From Pelomonas sp. Root1217 (lineage in GTDB: Bacteria; Pseudomonadota; Gammaproteobacteria; Burkholderiales; Burkholderiaceae_C): a stretch of DNA of 64,000 bases. This document shows, in pieces, positions 38,101 through 44,792 of this stretch. The stretch spans positions 186,001 through 250,000 of the forward strand of contig NZ_LMDC01000030.1 of assembly GCF_001425705.1 (NCBI RefSeq), written 5' to 3'. Made by a program: the position numbers and the translations under genes. The notes under the pieces are model-generated. The model was not told the origin of the DNA, did no database searches, and saw only the letters and a list, made by a program, of their open reading frames with translations. Position 1 is the first letter of the stretch; each line of letters starts with the position of its first letter.

Positions 38101-38175
38101 CGAGATCGCCAAAGGAAAAGGTAGCCAGCGCGCGCGAAAGCCGATGGTGCCCATCGTGTCGAAGTTTCCAAACAT
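35134..38175 (-). CDS. TonB-dependent transducer receptor with STN domain
   Basis: This 1013-residue outer-membrane receptor begins with a signal sequence and a secretin/TonB short N-terminal (STN) domain (AARYVIEQPSQDLGDALRAIGRQTSTSVLFDP), which contacts FecR-type regulators. A Gly/Ala/Ser linker leads to a plug domain (ITRVEVTGSRLRRVDAEG, VQLRGMPLGSTLVLVNGR, SSAVYGGDALAGVVNIVLKKS) and a long beta-barrel ending in RYVSARLTLDW with a terminal aromatic residue. The sensor-type design and neighbours suggest it recognises the extracellular lasso peptide or a chelate of it. It is 78 bases downstream of fecR. Confidence 0.9.
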   Translation of the reverse strand: MFGNFDTMGTIGFRARWLPFPLAISLLLDCGLASAAEPSPAARYVIEQPSQDLGDALRAIGRQTSTSVLFDPRIVAGRLAKPVSGRLSGVEAITAAVAGADLEVHVTPDGAVVVRSLAAQKAVPAGPSATTVPAIPASPGSASAPASVRAGAADGGAGPGDTDVGAQPPNSESVYQITRVEVTGSRLRRVDAEGPAPVNVYTARDIERSGQPNLQRFLAGLNEVSASAGEGGFSRTLGQGTVQLRGMPLGSTLVLVNGRKLEAVGSSTGSVFNLNLIPLAAIERVEVVPSGSSAVYGGDALAGVVNIVLKKSIDGSSLAARLGTGRGFRDGSVSIATGGRDADGSYLLLGSFSRSTPLTMVERSRFANVDFRAIGGADERQPYCAPGNVSSISGNLPGLGASVAGIPRLASGQTPTLADYQATAGMRNLCNRYATGGGAALIHGTQTFALHSLAEHRLSGSWSAFGEAMFVKDRTEAPSYGVTLASVKVPAANLFNPFGVDVRVSSVLGNDSGIQGLLRQGRFTRALAGLKGQLGEDWDAELAVSTSSDHGSSLSRNDSVNATALAAALASQNPATAFNPFTAGKAATDEVLRGILADTIRRDRGRKDQASAIVRGSVGQLWAGPVDVVVGAEAARDWYDMSVPGQSEIHGNRRSSAAYGEARVPLLAGREEGRVTWNLAALTLAARRDTYSDFGSANTFQGGLEVRPTRNLLIRGSAAGSFKPPTLLQTNVSDLVDDASFYGLVDPARGGEAITSGSLVRTTNKELKPERGQARGIGAVWEPEGGLGTRLSASHWQLRVRSMIALLAPQSALNYESAFPTFVTRGPAANGLPGVVTSIKAAEVNYGRLDTAGTDVDAAYAWTTSAGRATVAAGATRVNEYRVQLTPGAPVVDRLGRRFIDFWAPRWKGRLSVGLDAATWNLGLTSRYLGNYKDAGTSERRLGNYWIHDLAGSLNLKKLWPELLPGFRAATFGVSVTNLADREPQFVPGAPNFDVTQADWRGRYVSARLTLDW

Positions 38176-38253
38176 CTCGGTCCCTTGTTTTGTTGTCGAA
38201 GGAGTGACAACGAGATGACGGGGTTGTCGAGAGTCTTTTAGGCAGTGCTTTCT

Positions 38254-39321
38254 CTAGCGAACGTTTTCGAGTTCCAAACGTCCGCCCGTTTCATGCACGG
38301 CAAGGCCGTGCAAAGCCGCGACAGCGCGCGCGAACTTGGCGCTGTCGCCCGTTCGGAATACCCCGCTGACGCGCAGGCCGGCTGCTGGGAGGCTACCCAA
38401 TAGCACCACCGGCGTTCGGTTATATCGGTTCATTTCGTTCACGGCCTCGTCGAGCGGTGCGTCCTGGAACACGGCCTCGCTGCGCTTCCAGGCCATCGCC
38501 TGTTCAACGTTCGGCCGGTCGACGCTGGCGATCACGGAACCTCGGCCGCCGTTGGCGCCGTTGTCGATCCGCAGCCGGTCCCCGGGTTGCAGGGTCACGA
38601 GCTTTGCGGGCGCTAGTCCTTCTGCATTCAGTTCCTTGGCGGGCTGCACGGTCACCTGGCCCTCGATGAGCGTCACGGCCAGCGCCTTCGCCTTCTTGCG
38701 CAAATCGACGAACTTGACCGCGAAAGCCGTGCCGACTGCGACGACCTCGCTGCCGGCCACACGGACGACGAAGGGCCGGGACGCATCCTTCGCCACTTCG
38801 AACAGCGCCTCGCCGCCATCGACATCGACGGTGCGCCGGTCCGGGTGCATGCGCACTTGCACATGCGTGTCGGTATTGAGCAGCATGCGCGTGCCGTCTT
38901 CCAGCACGACCGACCGCTGCTCGCCAATCGCGGTGGTGTAGCTGCCTTGCCGGTTCCAGTCCTGAAGCTGCAAAACGCCGGCGGCCAACACCACCGCCAG
39001 AACTCCCGCGCTCGCCCAGCGCCACGTCGAGCCGCGCGAGACGTGGCGCTCTTTGTTTTGACGCTCTGCCGCCACGGCGGCATACGCGTCCGCCACCTTC
39101 ACGCGTGGTATCTCCATCCAGACATCCGTGCAGCGGCCAAAGGCCTCGCGATGGGCAGACGAGCGCGCCTGCCAAGCCTGGAACTCACGTTCCATGGCCG
39201 GGTCTCGGTCTGGCCCGTGCAGGCGGGCGACCCAAAGCGCCGCCTCGGCGGCGATCTCGCGCGTCACCGGCGGCGCGGTAGGGCCGCCGCGGTCCGGTTT
39301 GCCCGAAGGGACACCGTTCAC
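38254..39321 (-). CDS. FecR-family anti-sigma/signal transducer
   Basis: This 355-residue inner-membrane regulator links the receptor to the ECF sigma factor. Residues 15-70 form the cytoplasmic DUF4880 part (REIAAEAALWVARLHGPDRDP, FQAWQARSSAHREAFGRCTDVW). A transmembrane helix follows (WASAGVLAVVLAAGVLQL), then a periplasmic FecR domain (GEQRSVVLEDGTRMLLNTDTHVQVR) and a C-terminal STN-like domain. I chose the GTG at 39321, which overlaps the sigma-factor stop (GTGA); the frame is open further upstream, but that part overlaps the sigma gene. Confidence 0.9.
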   Translation of the reverse strand: MNGVPSGKPDRGGPTAPPVTREIAAEAALWVARLHGPDRDPAMEREFQAWQARSSAHREAFGRCTDVWMEIPRVKVADAYAAVAAERQNKERHVSRGSTWRWASAGVLAVVLAAGVLQLQDWNRQGSYTTAIGEQRSVVLEDGTRMLLNTDTHVQVRMHPDRRTVDVDGGEALFEVAKDASRPFVVRVAGSEVVAVGTAFAVKFVDLRKKAKALAVTLIEGQVTVQPAKELNAEGLAPAKLVTLQPGDRLRIDNGANGGRGSVIASVDRPNVEQAMAWKRSEAVFQDAPLDEAVNEMNRYNRTPVVLLGSLPAAGLRVSGVFRTGDSAKFARAVAALHGLAVHETGGRLELENVR

Positions 39322-39803
39322 GGGTACCAGCCTTCCATCCTTCCCGCGATCAGCAGCACCGCCTTGGCAATGTGCTTGTGCACGGTGGTGATGCTGATGC
39401 CATGCCGGCGCGCGATCTCCTGATAGCTCAGCCCATCGATGCGATGGGCCAGCAGGATCTGTCGGGTCTGGCCGCTCAACAGCGAGATGCACTCGCTCAG
39501 CCGCGCCAGTCGTTCCCGCCCGAGCAGCTCGTCCTCGACGCCGGGCCGGCCGTCGATCAGCACCAGATCCTCCAGCGTCACCTGCTCGCCGCGCGTTGCG
39601 CTCAGGCGGTGGGCATCGATTGACAGGTTGATGGCGGCTCTCATCAAGAAGGCCTCGGGTTGCTCTACGGTGTTGTCGCGCTCATAGCAGGCCAATCGTA
39701 TCCAGGCCTCCTGCACGAGGTCGTCCGCATCATGCTCCGACCGGCCCCGCCGCATCAGCGCAGATTTGACCTTCGAGAATACCCTTTGCCAGTCGATGCT
39801 CAT
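39318..39803 (-). CDS. ECF sigma factor (FecI-like) of the lasso uptake operon
   Basis: This 161-residue sigma-70-family protein has region 2 (HDADDLVQEAWIRLACYE) and region 4 (YQEIARRHGISITTVHKHIAKAV helix-turn-helix). It is the first gene of the operon with fecR, the receptor and the isopeptidase, and should direct transcription of receptor genes when the ligand is sensed. GGGGA lies about 5 bases upstream of the ATG. A closely related second copy is at 42142. Confidence 0.92.
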   Translation of the reverse strand: MSIDWQRVFSKVKSALMRRGRSEHDADDLVQEAWIRLACYERDNTVEQPEAFLMRAAINLSIDAHRLSATRGEQVTLEDLVLIDGRPGVEDELLGRERLARLSECISLLSGQTRQILLAHRIDGLSYQEIARRHGISITTVHKHIAKAVLLIAGRMEGWYP

Positions 39804-40254
39804 GGCAATCCCCTCACGCCCATGCCGTCATGCGCGCCCCGCCGCCCTGGGGCGGGGCGTGCCTGGTGGCCGTTGGATCGGCATCCCGCAAAGCCTGCGC
39901 CGCCGCGTGATCGCGGCCGAGCCGGCGGTCAGCGCGCTCGAGCGCTGCCACGACGAATTCGTACCAAGCAGCCTGGGAAATGAAGGGACCATGTCGAAGG
40001 ATTGCTCACGTCAGTTGCCCACGCACTTCAGCGGCTTTGCAGTCTGCCGCTCGGACCAGTTCACGCAGTTCGGGGTGCAGCGCATAAAGCGGCTGGCAGC
40101 GCGACAGCGCCTCGGCCCATAACTGTACGACCGATGGGCATTTCTACCAAGGCTGGAGAGGTGGAAGCGAGGACGGGCCTTACATGTCGGCGGCTGTGCT
40201 TAAAGCGCGAAGAGTCGCCAACGGCGAGCAAACGGACCTGGTGAAAACGTCGAG
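39804..40254. other. 451-bp stretch between the ECF sigma gene and the first XRE gene
   Basis: No intact gene was found. A GC-rich inverted repeat lies at 39835-39859 (listed separately). On the minus strand, 40008-40130 is an open stretch reading WAEALSRCQPLYALHPELRE followed by LVRAADCKAAEVRGQLT and a stop. It has protein-like composition but no start codon, so it may be the tail of a lost gene. Confidence 0.5.
39835..39859. repeat. 9-bp GC-rich inverted repeat upstream of the ECF sigma gene
   Basis: CGCCCCGCC (39835-39843) and GGCGGGGCG (39851-39859) are exact reverse complements with a 7-base spacer. It begins 32 bases upstream of the sigma-factor ATG, within the expected leader or promoter. 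It could be a leader hairpin or a binding site. Confidence 0.45.
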
Positions 40255-40578
40255 CTAGTCCGGCTTTTGCAAAGCGGCGAGGGCCTGCCGTCTCATGGAC
40301 TTAGGCGCTCGATGGAACTCCAGGATCATCTGCGCCATCTCGTCCGTATCGCAGTAGAGGAACGCGACCGGAACCTGCAGCACTTCTGCCAAGCGCATAG
40401 CAATTTGAAAGTCGGGCGCGTGCACGCCTTGCTCGTAGCGGTTGATCCTGGTCGACGCCACGAACTCATCCAACCCGGCCTTTATTCCCAACTGCTTCTG
40501 GCTCAGACCAAGGGCGAGCCTCGCCTCCTTCAGGCGCTTGCTCCAAACATCCGATGTGCCCTCATTTGTAGTCGCCAT
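40255..40578 (-). CDS. XRE-family regulator (first module)
   Basis: This 107-residue helix-turn-helix protein reads WSKRLKEARLALGLSQKQLGIKAGLDEFVASTRINRYEQGVHAPDFQIAMRLAEVLQVPVAFLYCDTDE. The recognition helix lies around VASTRINRYEQG, and the C-terminal extension has no known domain. It is transcribed divergently from the gene at 40704. The intergenic region holds two perfect palindromes sharing CTACGA-N3-TCGTAG, which suggests that it represses itself and the neighbour. Confidence 0.88.
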   Translation of the reverse strand: MATTNEGTSDVWSKRLKEARLALGLSQKQLGIKAGLDEFVASTRINRYEQGVHAPDFQIAMRLAEVLQVPVAFLYCDTDEMAQMILEFHRAPKSMRRQALAALQKPD

Positions 40579-40579
40579 C

Positions 40580-40609
40580 TTGCTACGAGAGTCGTAGCTT
40601 TTGTAGAAT
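40580..40609 (+). promoter_or_regulatory. sigma-70-like promoter overlapping the XRE operator
   Basis: TTGCTA (40580-40585) and TAGAAT (40604-40609) stand 18 bases apart and point toward the gene at 40704. The first palindrome (40582-40598) overlaps the -35 box and spacer. Bound repressor would block RNA polymerase. Confidence 0.45.
40582..40598. promoter_or_regulatory. palindromic operator 1 of the XRE module
   Basis: GCTACGA-GAG-TCGTAGC is a perfect palindrome with 7-bp arms and a 3-base spacer, lying 4 bases upstream of the XRE ATG (40578, minus strand). The same core occurs again at 40617-40631. Short spacing and strict symmetry fit an XRE dimer site. Confidence 0.7.
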
Positions 40610-40616
40610 GCGACTA

Positions 40617-40631
40617 CTACGACTTTCGTAG
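40617..40631. promoter_or_regulatory. palindromic operator 2 of the XRE module
   Basis: CTACGA-CTT-TCGTAG repeats the core of operator 1 with a different spacer. Its centre is 34 bases from that of operator 1, about three helical turns, so two dimers would bind the same face of DNA. Confidence 0.7.
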
Positions 40632-40703
40632 CTACCCTCTGTAGCGCGCTGCTCCCACACCGGGGGCGGCGGTTTGGATCTGAGTCGGCAAGCTTGGAGG
40701 CCT

Positions 40704-41216
40704 ATGTCCTACTTCTTCTTGGAATCCAACCAATGGTTTAGCAGCGCGCTCCGCTGCCGGTACCTGGTTGTCCGGTTCGGCAAGCTTCACGTTCCGATGA
40801 TTGAAAACGGTTCTGCCAGGGCTTCCGTATGGCGCTGGGCACCCGGGTTCTTTGCGGACGGCCGGTCTAAGGTAGTCGGGGCGTGGCAAGACGTCCACGC
40901 TTGGGCGGCCAAGCGGATGGCCACAGATCTTCACGAGGAAGGCGTCGAGCTCATCCGGACCGTCTTGGGTGACGACCCCGTTGGCGATGTGCTGGCAAGC
41001 TTGCGGTCCAAGGCCGGCAGAAGCAGCGCGACTGCGCTCAATGAGTCCGGCGCCGCGGGACGGCATCTGCAGGACCACATGCTTCCCGTGGCGACGAGTC
41101 AGGCTCGGCTAGCTGAGCGAGCCGCAGCAGCTGATTCAGAGATGCGGTCAGCGCTTGCCGCCGCGTGTGCCATCCGGGGGCTTGAGGAGACACCAAGGTG
41201 CGGTACCAAGTGCTAA
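40704..41216 (+). CDS. protein of unknown function, paralogue of 41543-42160, possibly transposase-derived
   Basis: This 170-residue protein shares about three quarters of its first 61 residues with the product of 41543 (common segments CRYLVVRFGKL, ENG, GFFADGRSKV-GAW). Relative to that paralogue it lacks 14 residues in frame (after NESGA) and has a different, shorter tail that overlaps the XRE gene at 41148. The order strand-strand-(DGR..V.GAW)-helix-(RGIERIRAVL.DD) in the pair recalls the RNase-H-like core of IS256/mutator transposases, without the first catalytic Asp. GGAGG precedes the ATG by only 3 bases. Function is unknown. Confidence 0.6.
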   Translation: MSYFFLESNQWFSSALRCRYLVVRFGKLHVPMIENGSARASVWRWAPGFFADGRSKVVGAWQDVHAWAAKRMATDLHEEGVELIRTVLGDDPVGDVLASLRSKAGRSSATALNESGAAGRHLQDHMLPVATSQARLAERAAAADSEMRSALAAACAIRGLEETPRCGTKC

Positions 41217-41423
41217 AGCCAATCGCTCAATATTGGCTAGCGATACGTTCCAGCGTGAACGTTCCACGGCAGACACGTAGGTGCGATCAAGCTCGCTTTC
41301 GATCGCCAGATCTTCCTGCGACCAATCCCTCTGAACGCGTAAGAGCCGAACGTTGTAGGCCAGCACCCCTCGGACGTCGTCGGGAGAGGGCAGTTCATCT
41401 GGCGGCTTGGGCTTCGCTGACAT
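41148..41423 (-). CDS. XRE-family regulator (second module)
   Basis: This 91-residue helix-turn-helix protein reads VLAYNVRLLRVQRDWSQEDLAIESELDRTYVSAVERSRWNVSLANIERLALALGTAPWCLL. It has the compact form of phage and restriction-control (C-protein-like) regulators. It is not closely related to the XRE protein at 40255, although both face paralogous partners. Its 3' end overlaps the end of the gene at 40704 by 69 bases on the opposite strand. Confidence 0.87.
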   Translation of the reverse strand: MSAKPKPPDELPSPDDVRGVLAYNVRLLRVQRDWSQEDLAIESELDRTYVSAVERSRWNVSLANIERLALALGTAPWCLLKPPDGTRGGKR

Positions 41424-41444
41424 GCCGCCAGCGTGCCGATGTGC

Positions 41445-41500
41445 TAGATTTGCATCTACGGAGTTTGCTTCACATATTGCGTCAGCACCGCGTATGCGGT
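41445..41500. promoter_or_regulatory. candidate operators of the second XRE module
   Basis: Two small palindromes lie in the 119-base divergent region: TAGAT-TTGC-ATCTA (41445-41458) and ACCGC-GTAT-GCGGT (41487-41500). The arms are only 5 bp each, so they are weaker candidates than those of the first module. Their place between the divergent starts (41423 and 41543) is the expected one. Confidence 0.35.
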
Positions 41501-41542
41501 CCGCGGCAAGTCAGTTCGAGTTGATGAACTAAGGAGCCATCC

Positions 41543-42160
41543 ATGTCTAACTTCTTCTGGGAATCCAATCGATGGTTTGGCGGCGCGCTCTGCTGCCGGT
41601 ACCTCGTTGTCCGGTTCGGGAAGCTGCGGATCCCCATGCTGGAAAACGGTACCGCCAAGGCGTCCGAATGGCACTGGGCGCTCGGGTTCTTTGCGGACGG
41701 CCGGTCCAAGGTGATCGGGGCGTGGCAGGACGACTGCGCTGAGACGCCCGGGAGGATCGCCATGGATCTGCACGAGAGAGGCATCGAGCGCATCCGGGCC
41801 GTCTTGGCTGACGACCCCGTTGTCGATGCTATGGCGAGCTTGCGGCCTAAGGCCGGCAGAAGCAGCGCGACTGCGCTCGTTGAGTCCGGCGCCTTCGGCC
41901 CCCGCATGCAACGTGCGATCCGATGGACCGACGCCGCGGGACGGCACCTTCAGGATCGCGTGGGGCGCGTGGCCAAGTGCCAAGCCCCTTTTGCTGATCA
42001 AGTCACAGCTGCTGACTTCATCGCCCAGGCATTCCAGAGAGCCGATCGCGACCTGTTGCATGACCGTTGGAATCGCAAGCGTCTGGCGCCATTCGGTCAA
42101 GACGCTTTTGTTGCTTCTTTGGCAGGCGCCGCCGGATCGCCATGTCGGTCCGGCTCCTGA
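41543..42160 (+). CDS. protein of unknown function, paralogue of 40704-41216, possibly transposase-derived
   Basis: This 205-residue protein has AAGGAG 6 bases before the ATG. Residues 15-100 (CCRYLVVRFGKLRIPMLENG, then WALGFFADGRSKVIGAW, DLHERGIERIRAVLADDP) resemble the core of mutator-type transposases, where a DALYVKVR strand is followed by G-DGRREVLG-W and RG--VRLVVSD. The first Asp is replaced (CCRYLV) while an Asp pair is kept near residue 92. The C-terminal part (FIAQAFQRADRDLLHDRW) is helical. It is far too short for a transposase. It overlaps the start of the second sigma-factor gene. Confidence 0.6.
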   Translation: MSNFFWESNRWFGGALCCRYLVVRFGKLRIPMLENGTAKASEWHWALGFFADGRSKVIGAWQDDCAETPGRIAMDLHERGIERIRAVLADDPVVDAMASLRPKAGRSSATALVESGAFGPRMQRAIRWTDAAGRHLQDRVGRVAKCQAPFADQVTAADFIAQAFQRADRDLLHDRWNRKRLAPFGQDAFVASLAGAAGSPCRSGS

Positions 42161-42636
42161 AGAACTGTCAGGAGGTCCTGGCAACGGTGCGCAGTGCATT
42201 GCGCCGTCGCGGGCGTACCGAGAACGAGGCAGAGGACCTGGTTCAGGAAGCGTGGTTACGCCTGGCTTGCTATGAAGACGAAAGGCAGCCTGTCGAGCAA
42301 CCCGAAGCCTTTCTGATGCGAACGGCGCTGAATCTGTCGATCGACGCCCACCGCATGACCTCGAGTCGCGGCGAGCATGTATTGATCGAGAACGTCGTGC
42401 TGATCGACACCGCCCCGTCCGCCGAGGCCGTGTTGCTGGCCCGAGAACGCATGGCTCGTTTGGCCGCCGGGCTGAGTCGTTTGAGCGAAAGAACCCGTGA
42501 CGTCTTCCTGGCGTATCGAATCGACGGGCTTGCCTACAGCGAGATCGCCAAGATCCACGGCATCAGCATCGCGACCGTGCACCAGCACATTGCCAAGGCG
42601 ACGCTGCGACTGACCAGCTGGATGGAAGGTTGGTAG
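42142..42636 (+). CDS. second FecI-like ECF sigma factor
   Basis: This 164-residue sigma factor is strongly similar to the one at 39318: ENEAEDLVQEAWLRLACYE in region 2, VEQPEAFLMRTALNLSIDAHRM, and YSEIAKIHGISIATVHQHIAKATLRL in region 4, ending WMEGW. It is probably a duplicate or the remainder of a second uptake locus. Its FecR partner directly downstream is broken, so the sigma factor may be unregulated or may respond to the other FecR. The start is ATG at 42142, inside the end of the preceding gene. Confidence 0.9.
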   Translation: MSVRLLKNCQEVLATVRSALRRRGRTENEAEDLVQEAWLRLACYEDERQPVEQPEAFLMRTALNLSIDAHRMTSSRGEHVLIENVVLIDTAPSAEAVLLARERMARLAAGLSRLSERTRDVFLAYRIDGLAYSEIAKIHGISIATVHQHIAKATLRLTSWMEGW

Positions 42637-42638
42637 TC

Positions 42639-42960
42639 GTGCAAACGCGAGACGGCACCGGAACGCCGAAGGCGTGCGACAAGTCGCCGCTCGTGAGTCA
42701 GGAAAGTCCTGGCAGAAGCGGCCGTATGGATGGCCCGATTGCATGATCCCGGTCAGTCGCAGGCGATATCGCGCGATTGCCGGCCTGGCAGGCGCTCTGC
42801 CGGGCATCGTCCGGCCTTCGAACATTGCACGGACACATGGCGGGACGTTGCCGGTGTCCAGCGCCAGCGAGCTGGCGGACGAGTCTCGACGGTCGGCGGT
42901 CTGCAAGCGAGCCTTCGATGCCAAGCGCATGGGGCCGCGCGCCGACGCGACAATCAGGTG
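42639..42960 (+). pseudogene. frameshifted and truncated FecR remnant
   Basis: A GTG follows 2 bases after the sigma-factor stop and opens a frame reading to VSQE. After one apparent extra A in the GGAAAG run near 42708, the next frame continues VLAEAAVWMARLHDP, matching IAAEAALWVARLHGP of the intact FecR at 38254. AWQAL appears in a third frame, and AGHRPAFEHCTDTWRDVAG matches AHREAFGRCTDVW. No transmembrane helix, FecR domain or receptor gene follows. The gene is therefore broken by at least two frameshifts and truncated before 42961. Confidence 0.75.
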
Positions 42961-43473
42961 ATGCTCCGATTGGTCGACAGCATCAACGCCAAGGTGCAAG
43001 CCTTCCGTGGCGTGGTGGAGCCCCAGTCGCCAGCGCCCAAGCCCGCCGCAAAGGTCGGCGCCGCAAACAAGCCCCCCGCTGCGCCGGCGCGCGATGACGT
43101 TCGCGCCACCTTCGACAAGCTGCTGAGTGCCGGGCAATTGCTTGACAGCGCCAAGTTCCAGGAGCGTGCTGGCATCACCCGACAGGCCTTGAGCAAGGCC
43201 GTTGCAAGCCGGCGCATGTTCTATCTCGAGGTAGGTGGCATTCGCGCCTACCCGGCCTTCTATCTGGACGATTCGCTGGAGCGCTCACAGGTCGAGGCCG
43301 TAACGAAGCTGCTGGGCGACCTCTCGGGCGGCAGCAAGTGGCTGTTCTTCACGACGGCAAAGGGCTCGTTGGCCAAGCCCGACTCGGGCCGCGCTCGCAC
43401 GCCCCTCCAAGCTTTGGTGGATGGCGACTTCCAGAAGGTGAAGCAGACCGCCACCGGTTACGCGGAACGCTGA
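42961..43473 (+). CDS. orphan ParS/MbcA-like (antitoxin-type) protein
   Basis: This 170-residue protein has a Pro/Ala-rich linker (residues 20-45), a helix-turn-helix-like part (LDSAKFQERAGITRQALSKAVASRRMFYLEV) and a C-terminal segment WLFFTTAKGSLAKPDSGRARTPLQALVDGDFQKVKQTATGYAE. That last pattern (W-FF/L-T-P---L-GRTP--AL--GD---V---A) is that of Xre/MbcA/ParS toxin-binding antitoxins. No RES-type toxin gene follows: the next 210 bases hold no convincing frame. An in-frame GTG immediately precedes the ATG used. Confidence 0.6.
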   Translation: MLRLVDSINAKVQAFRGVVEPQSPAPKPAAKVGAANKPPAAPARDDVRATFDKLLSAGQLLDSAKFQERAGITRQALSKAVASRRMFYLEVGGIRAYPAFYLDDSLERSQVEAVTKLLGDLSGGSKWLFFTTAKGSLAKPDSGRARTPLQALVDGDFQKVKQTATGYAER

Positions 43474-43685
43474 CGCATGGCGACCCGGTTGCTACCGAAC
43501 TGCACGCCTCACAAGAGGACTGCTCGAGTTGGCCGCGGCGGCAGGCGGCGTTCGGCTCTTGGCGCTAGGCGCTCTTCTTGCTCAGGTGCTCGTGCCCACG
43601 CAGCTTCGGGGATACTGCCAACTCGTTGGATCGTGCTCTGTCATCGCCGATCCTTCGCCTTCAATCGTTATTCAGGGAGAACCCC

Positions 43686-44792
43686 ATGAGGGTCCAAACA
43701 CTCGGGCTGGCTGCAGCCATTGCGGGATTGTTTTCAAGTCCGGTCTTTGCAGAGGCCTACACGGTCGTGAAGCTGGCAACGCTCGGCGGGATATATACCT
43801 ACGGCACGGGTATCAACAGCGCAGGCCAGATTACCGGCTACTCGGCCACGACAGGCAACTGGGCCGACCGCGCTTACATCACTAGCGCCGATGGCGCGTC
43901 GGTGACGGACCTCGGAACCCTCGGTGGTGTATCGAGCGTAGGCGTCGGCATCAACGACGTTGGGCAGGTGGTGGGCTATTCGACACAGCTCAGGTCCTCG
44001 AACGGTCACGCCTTCGTGACCGGCCCGAACGGGGCGGGCATGACAGATCTGGGGACCTTCGGAGGGACCAGCAGCCATGCCTATGCAATCAATGGAAGTG
44101 GCCAGGTGGTGGGTTGGGCAGACACTGTCACCGCCGTCCATGCATTCATCACAGGCCCGAACGGCGTGACCTTGACAGACCTCGGTACGCTCGGCGGTTC
44201 GGGTAGCTATTCGATCGCGATGGCCGTCAACGAAAGCGGTCAGGTGGCCGGTTACTCCGAAAATGCAGACGCGAGGCGGCATGCCTTCGTCACGGGCGCG
44301 AACGGCTCCGGAATGACGGATCTCGGCACGCTAGGCGGGAGCTACAGCTATGCCTATGGCATCAACGACAGCGGCTGGGTAGTCGGTGAGGCATATACGC
44401 AGGGAAATCAGGCGGTTCGCGCCTTCATCAGCGGTGCAAATGGTGCAGCCATGCTCGACCTTGGCGCGCTCGGTGGTTCATTCAGTGCTGCCAGGGACAT
44501 CAACAACAGCGGAAACGTGGTGGGTCACGCCTATACCGCTGGAAACCTGGAGCAGCATGCCTTCGTCACCGGTACCAATGGCCTGGGCATGACGGATATC
44601 AATTCGCTCGTGTCTCTCAGTCCGGGGGTCTATTTGAGAGATGCCTATGGCATCAACGATGCAGGACAGATCATTGCAACTGGCTCGGACGGCCAGGCAT
44701 ATTTCTTGAGCCCGGTGCCAGAGCCTGGCAGCTACGCATTGCTGCTCGCGGGCATCGCGATCGTCGGCGCAAAGGTGCGGCGAAAGAGCTGA
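43686..44792 (+). CDS. HAF-repeat PEP-CTERM protein
   Basis: This 368-residue secreted protein has a signal peptide (LGLAAAIAGLFSSPVFAEA). About six to seven repeats of roughly 46 residues follow, each with the TDLGTLGG...AxxINxSGQVVGxS...HAFVTGxNG pattern of the extracellular HAF family, probably a beta-propeller. The end is a PEP-CTERM tail, VPEPGSYALLLAGIAIVGAKVRRKS. It is a likely substrate of XrtB, encoded 43 kb away. GGGAG lies 7-11 bases before the ATG. The 212 bases upstream hold no recognised gene. Confidence 0.9.
   Translation: MRVQTLGLAAAIAGLFSSPVFAEAYTVVKLATLGGIYTYGTGINSAGQITGYSATTGNWADRAYITSADGASVTDLGTLGGVSSVGVGINDVGQVVGYSTQLRSSNGHAFVTGPNGAGMTDLGTFGGTSSHAYAINGSGQVVGWADTVTAVHAFITGPNGVTLTDLGTLGGSGSYSIAMAVNESGQVAGYSENADARRHAFVTGANGSGMTDLGTLGGSYSYAYGINDSGWVVGEAYTQGNQAVRAFISGANGAAMLDLGALGGSFSAARDINNSGNVVGHAYTAGNLEQHAFVTGTNGLGMTDINSLVSLSPGVYLRDAYGINDAGQIIATGSDGQAYFLSPVPEPGSYALLLAGIAIVGAKVRRKS

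Noticed and set aside
38254-39492. longer FecR reading starting at 39492
   Set aside because: The first 57 residues overlap the sigma-factor gene in another frame and look unlike FecR. The GTG at 39321 gives the normal coupled start.
43474-43685. RES-type toxin partner for the ParS-like protein
   Set aside because: No frame of adequate length or with RES motifs exists. A hydrophobic reading (LLELAAAAGGVRLLALGALL) is too short and has no start signal.
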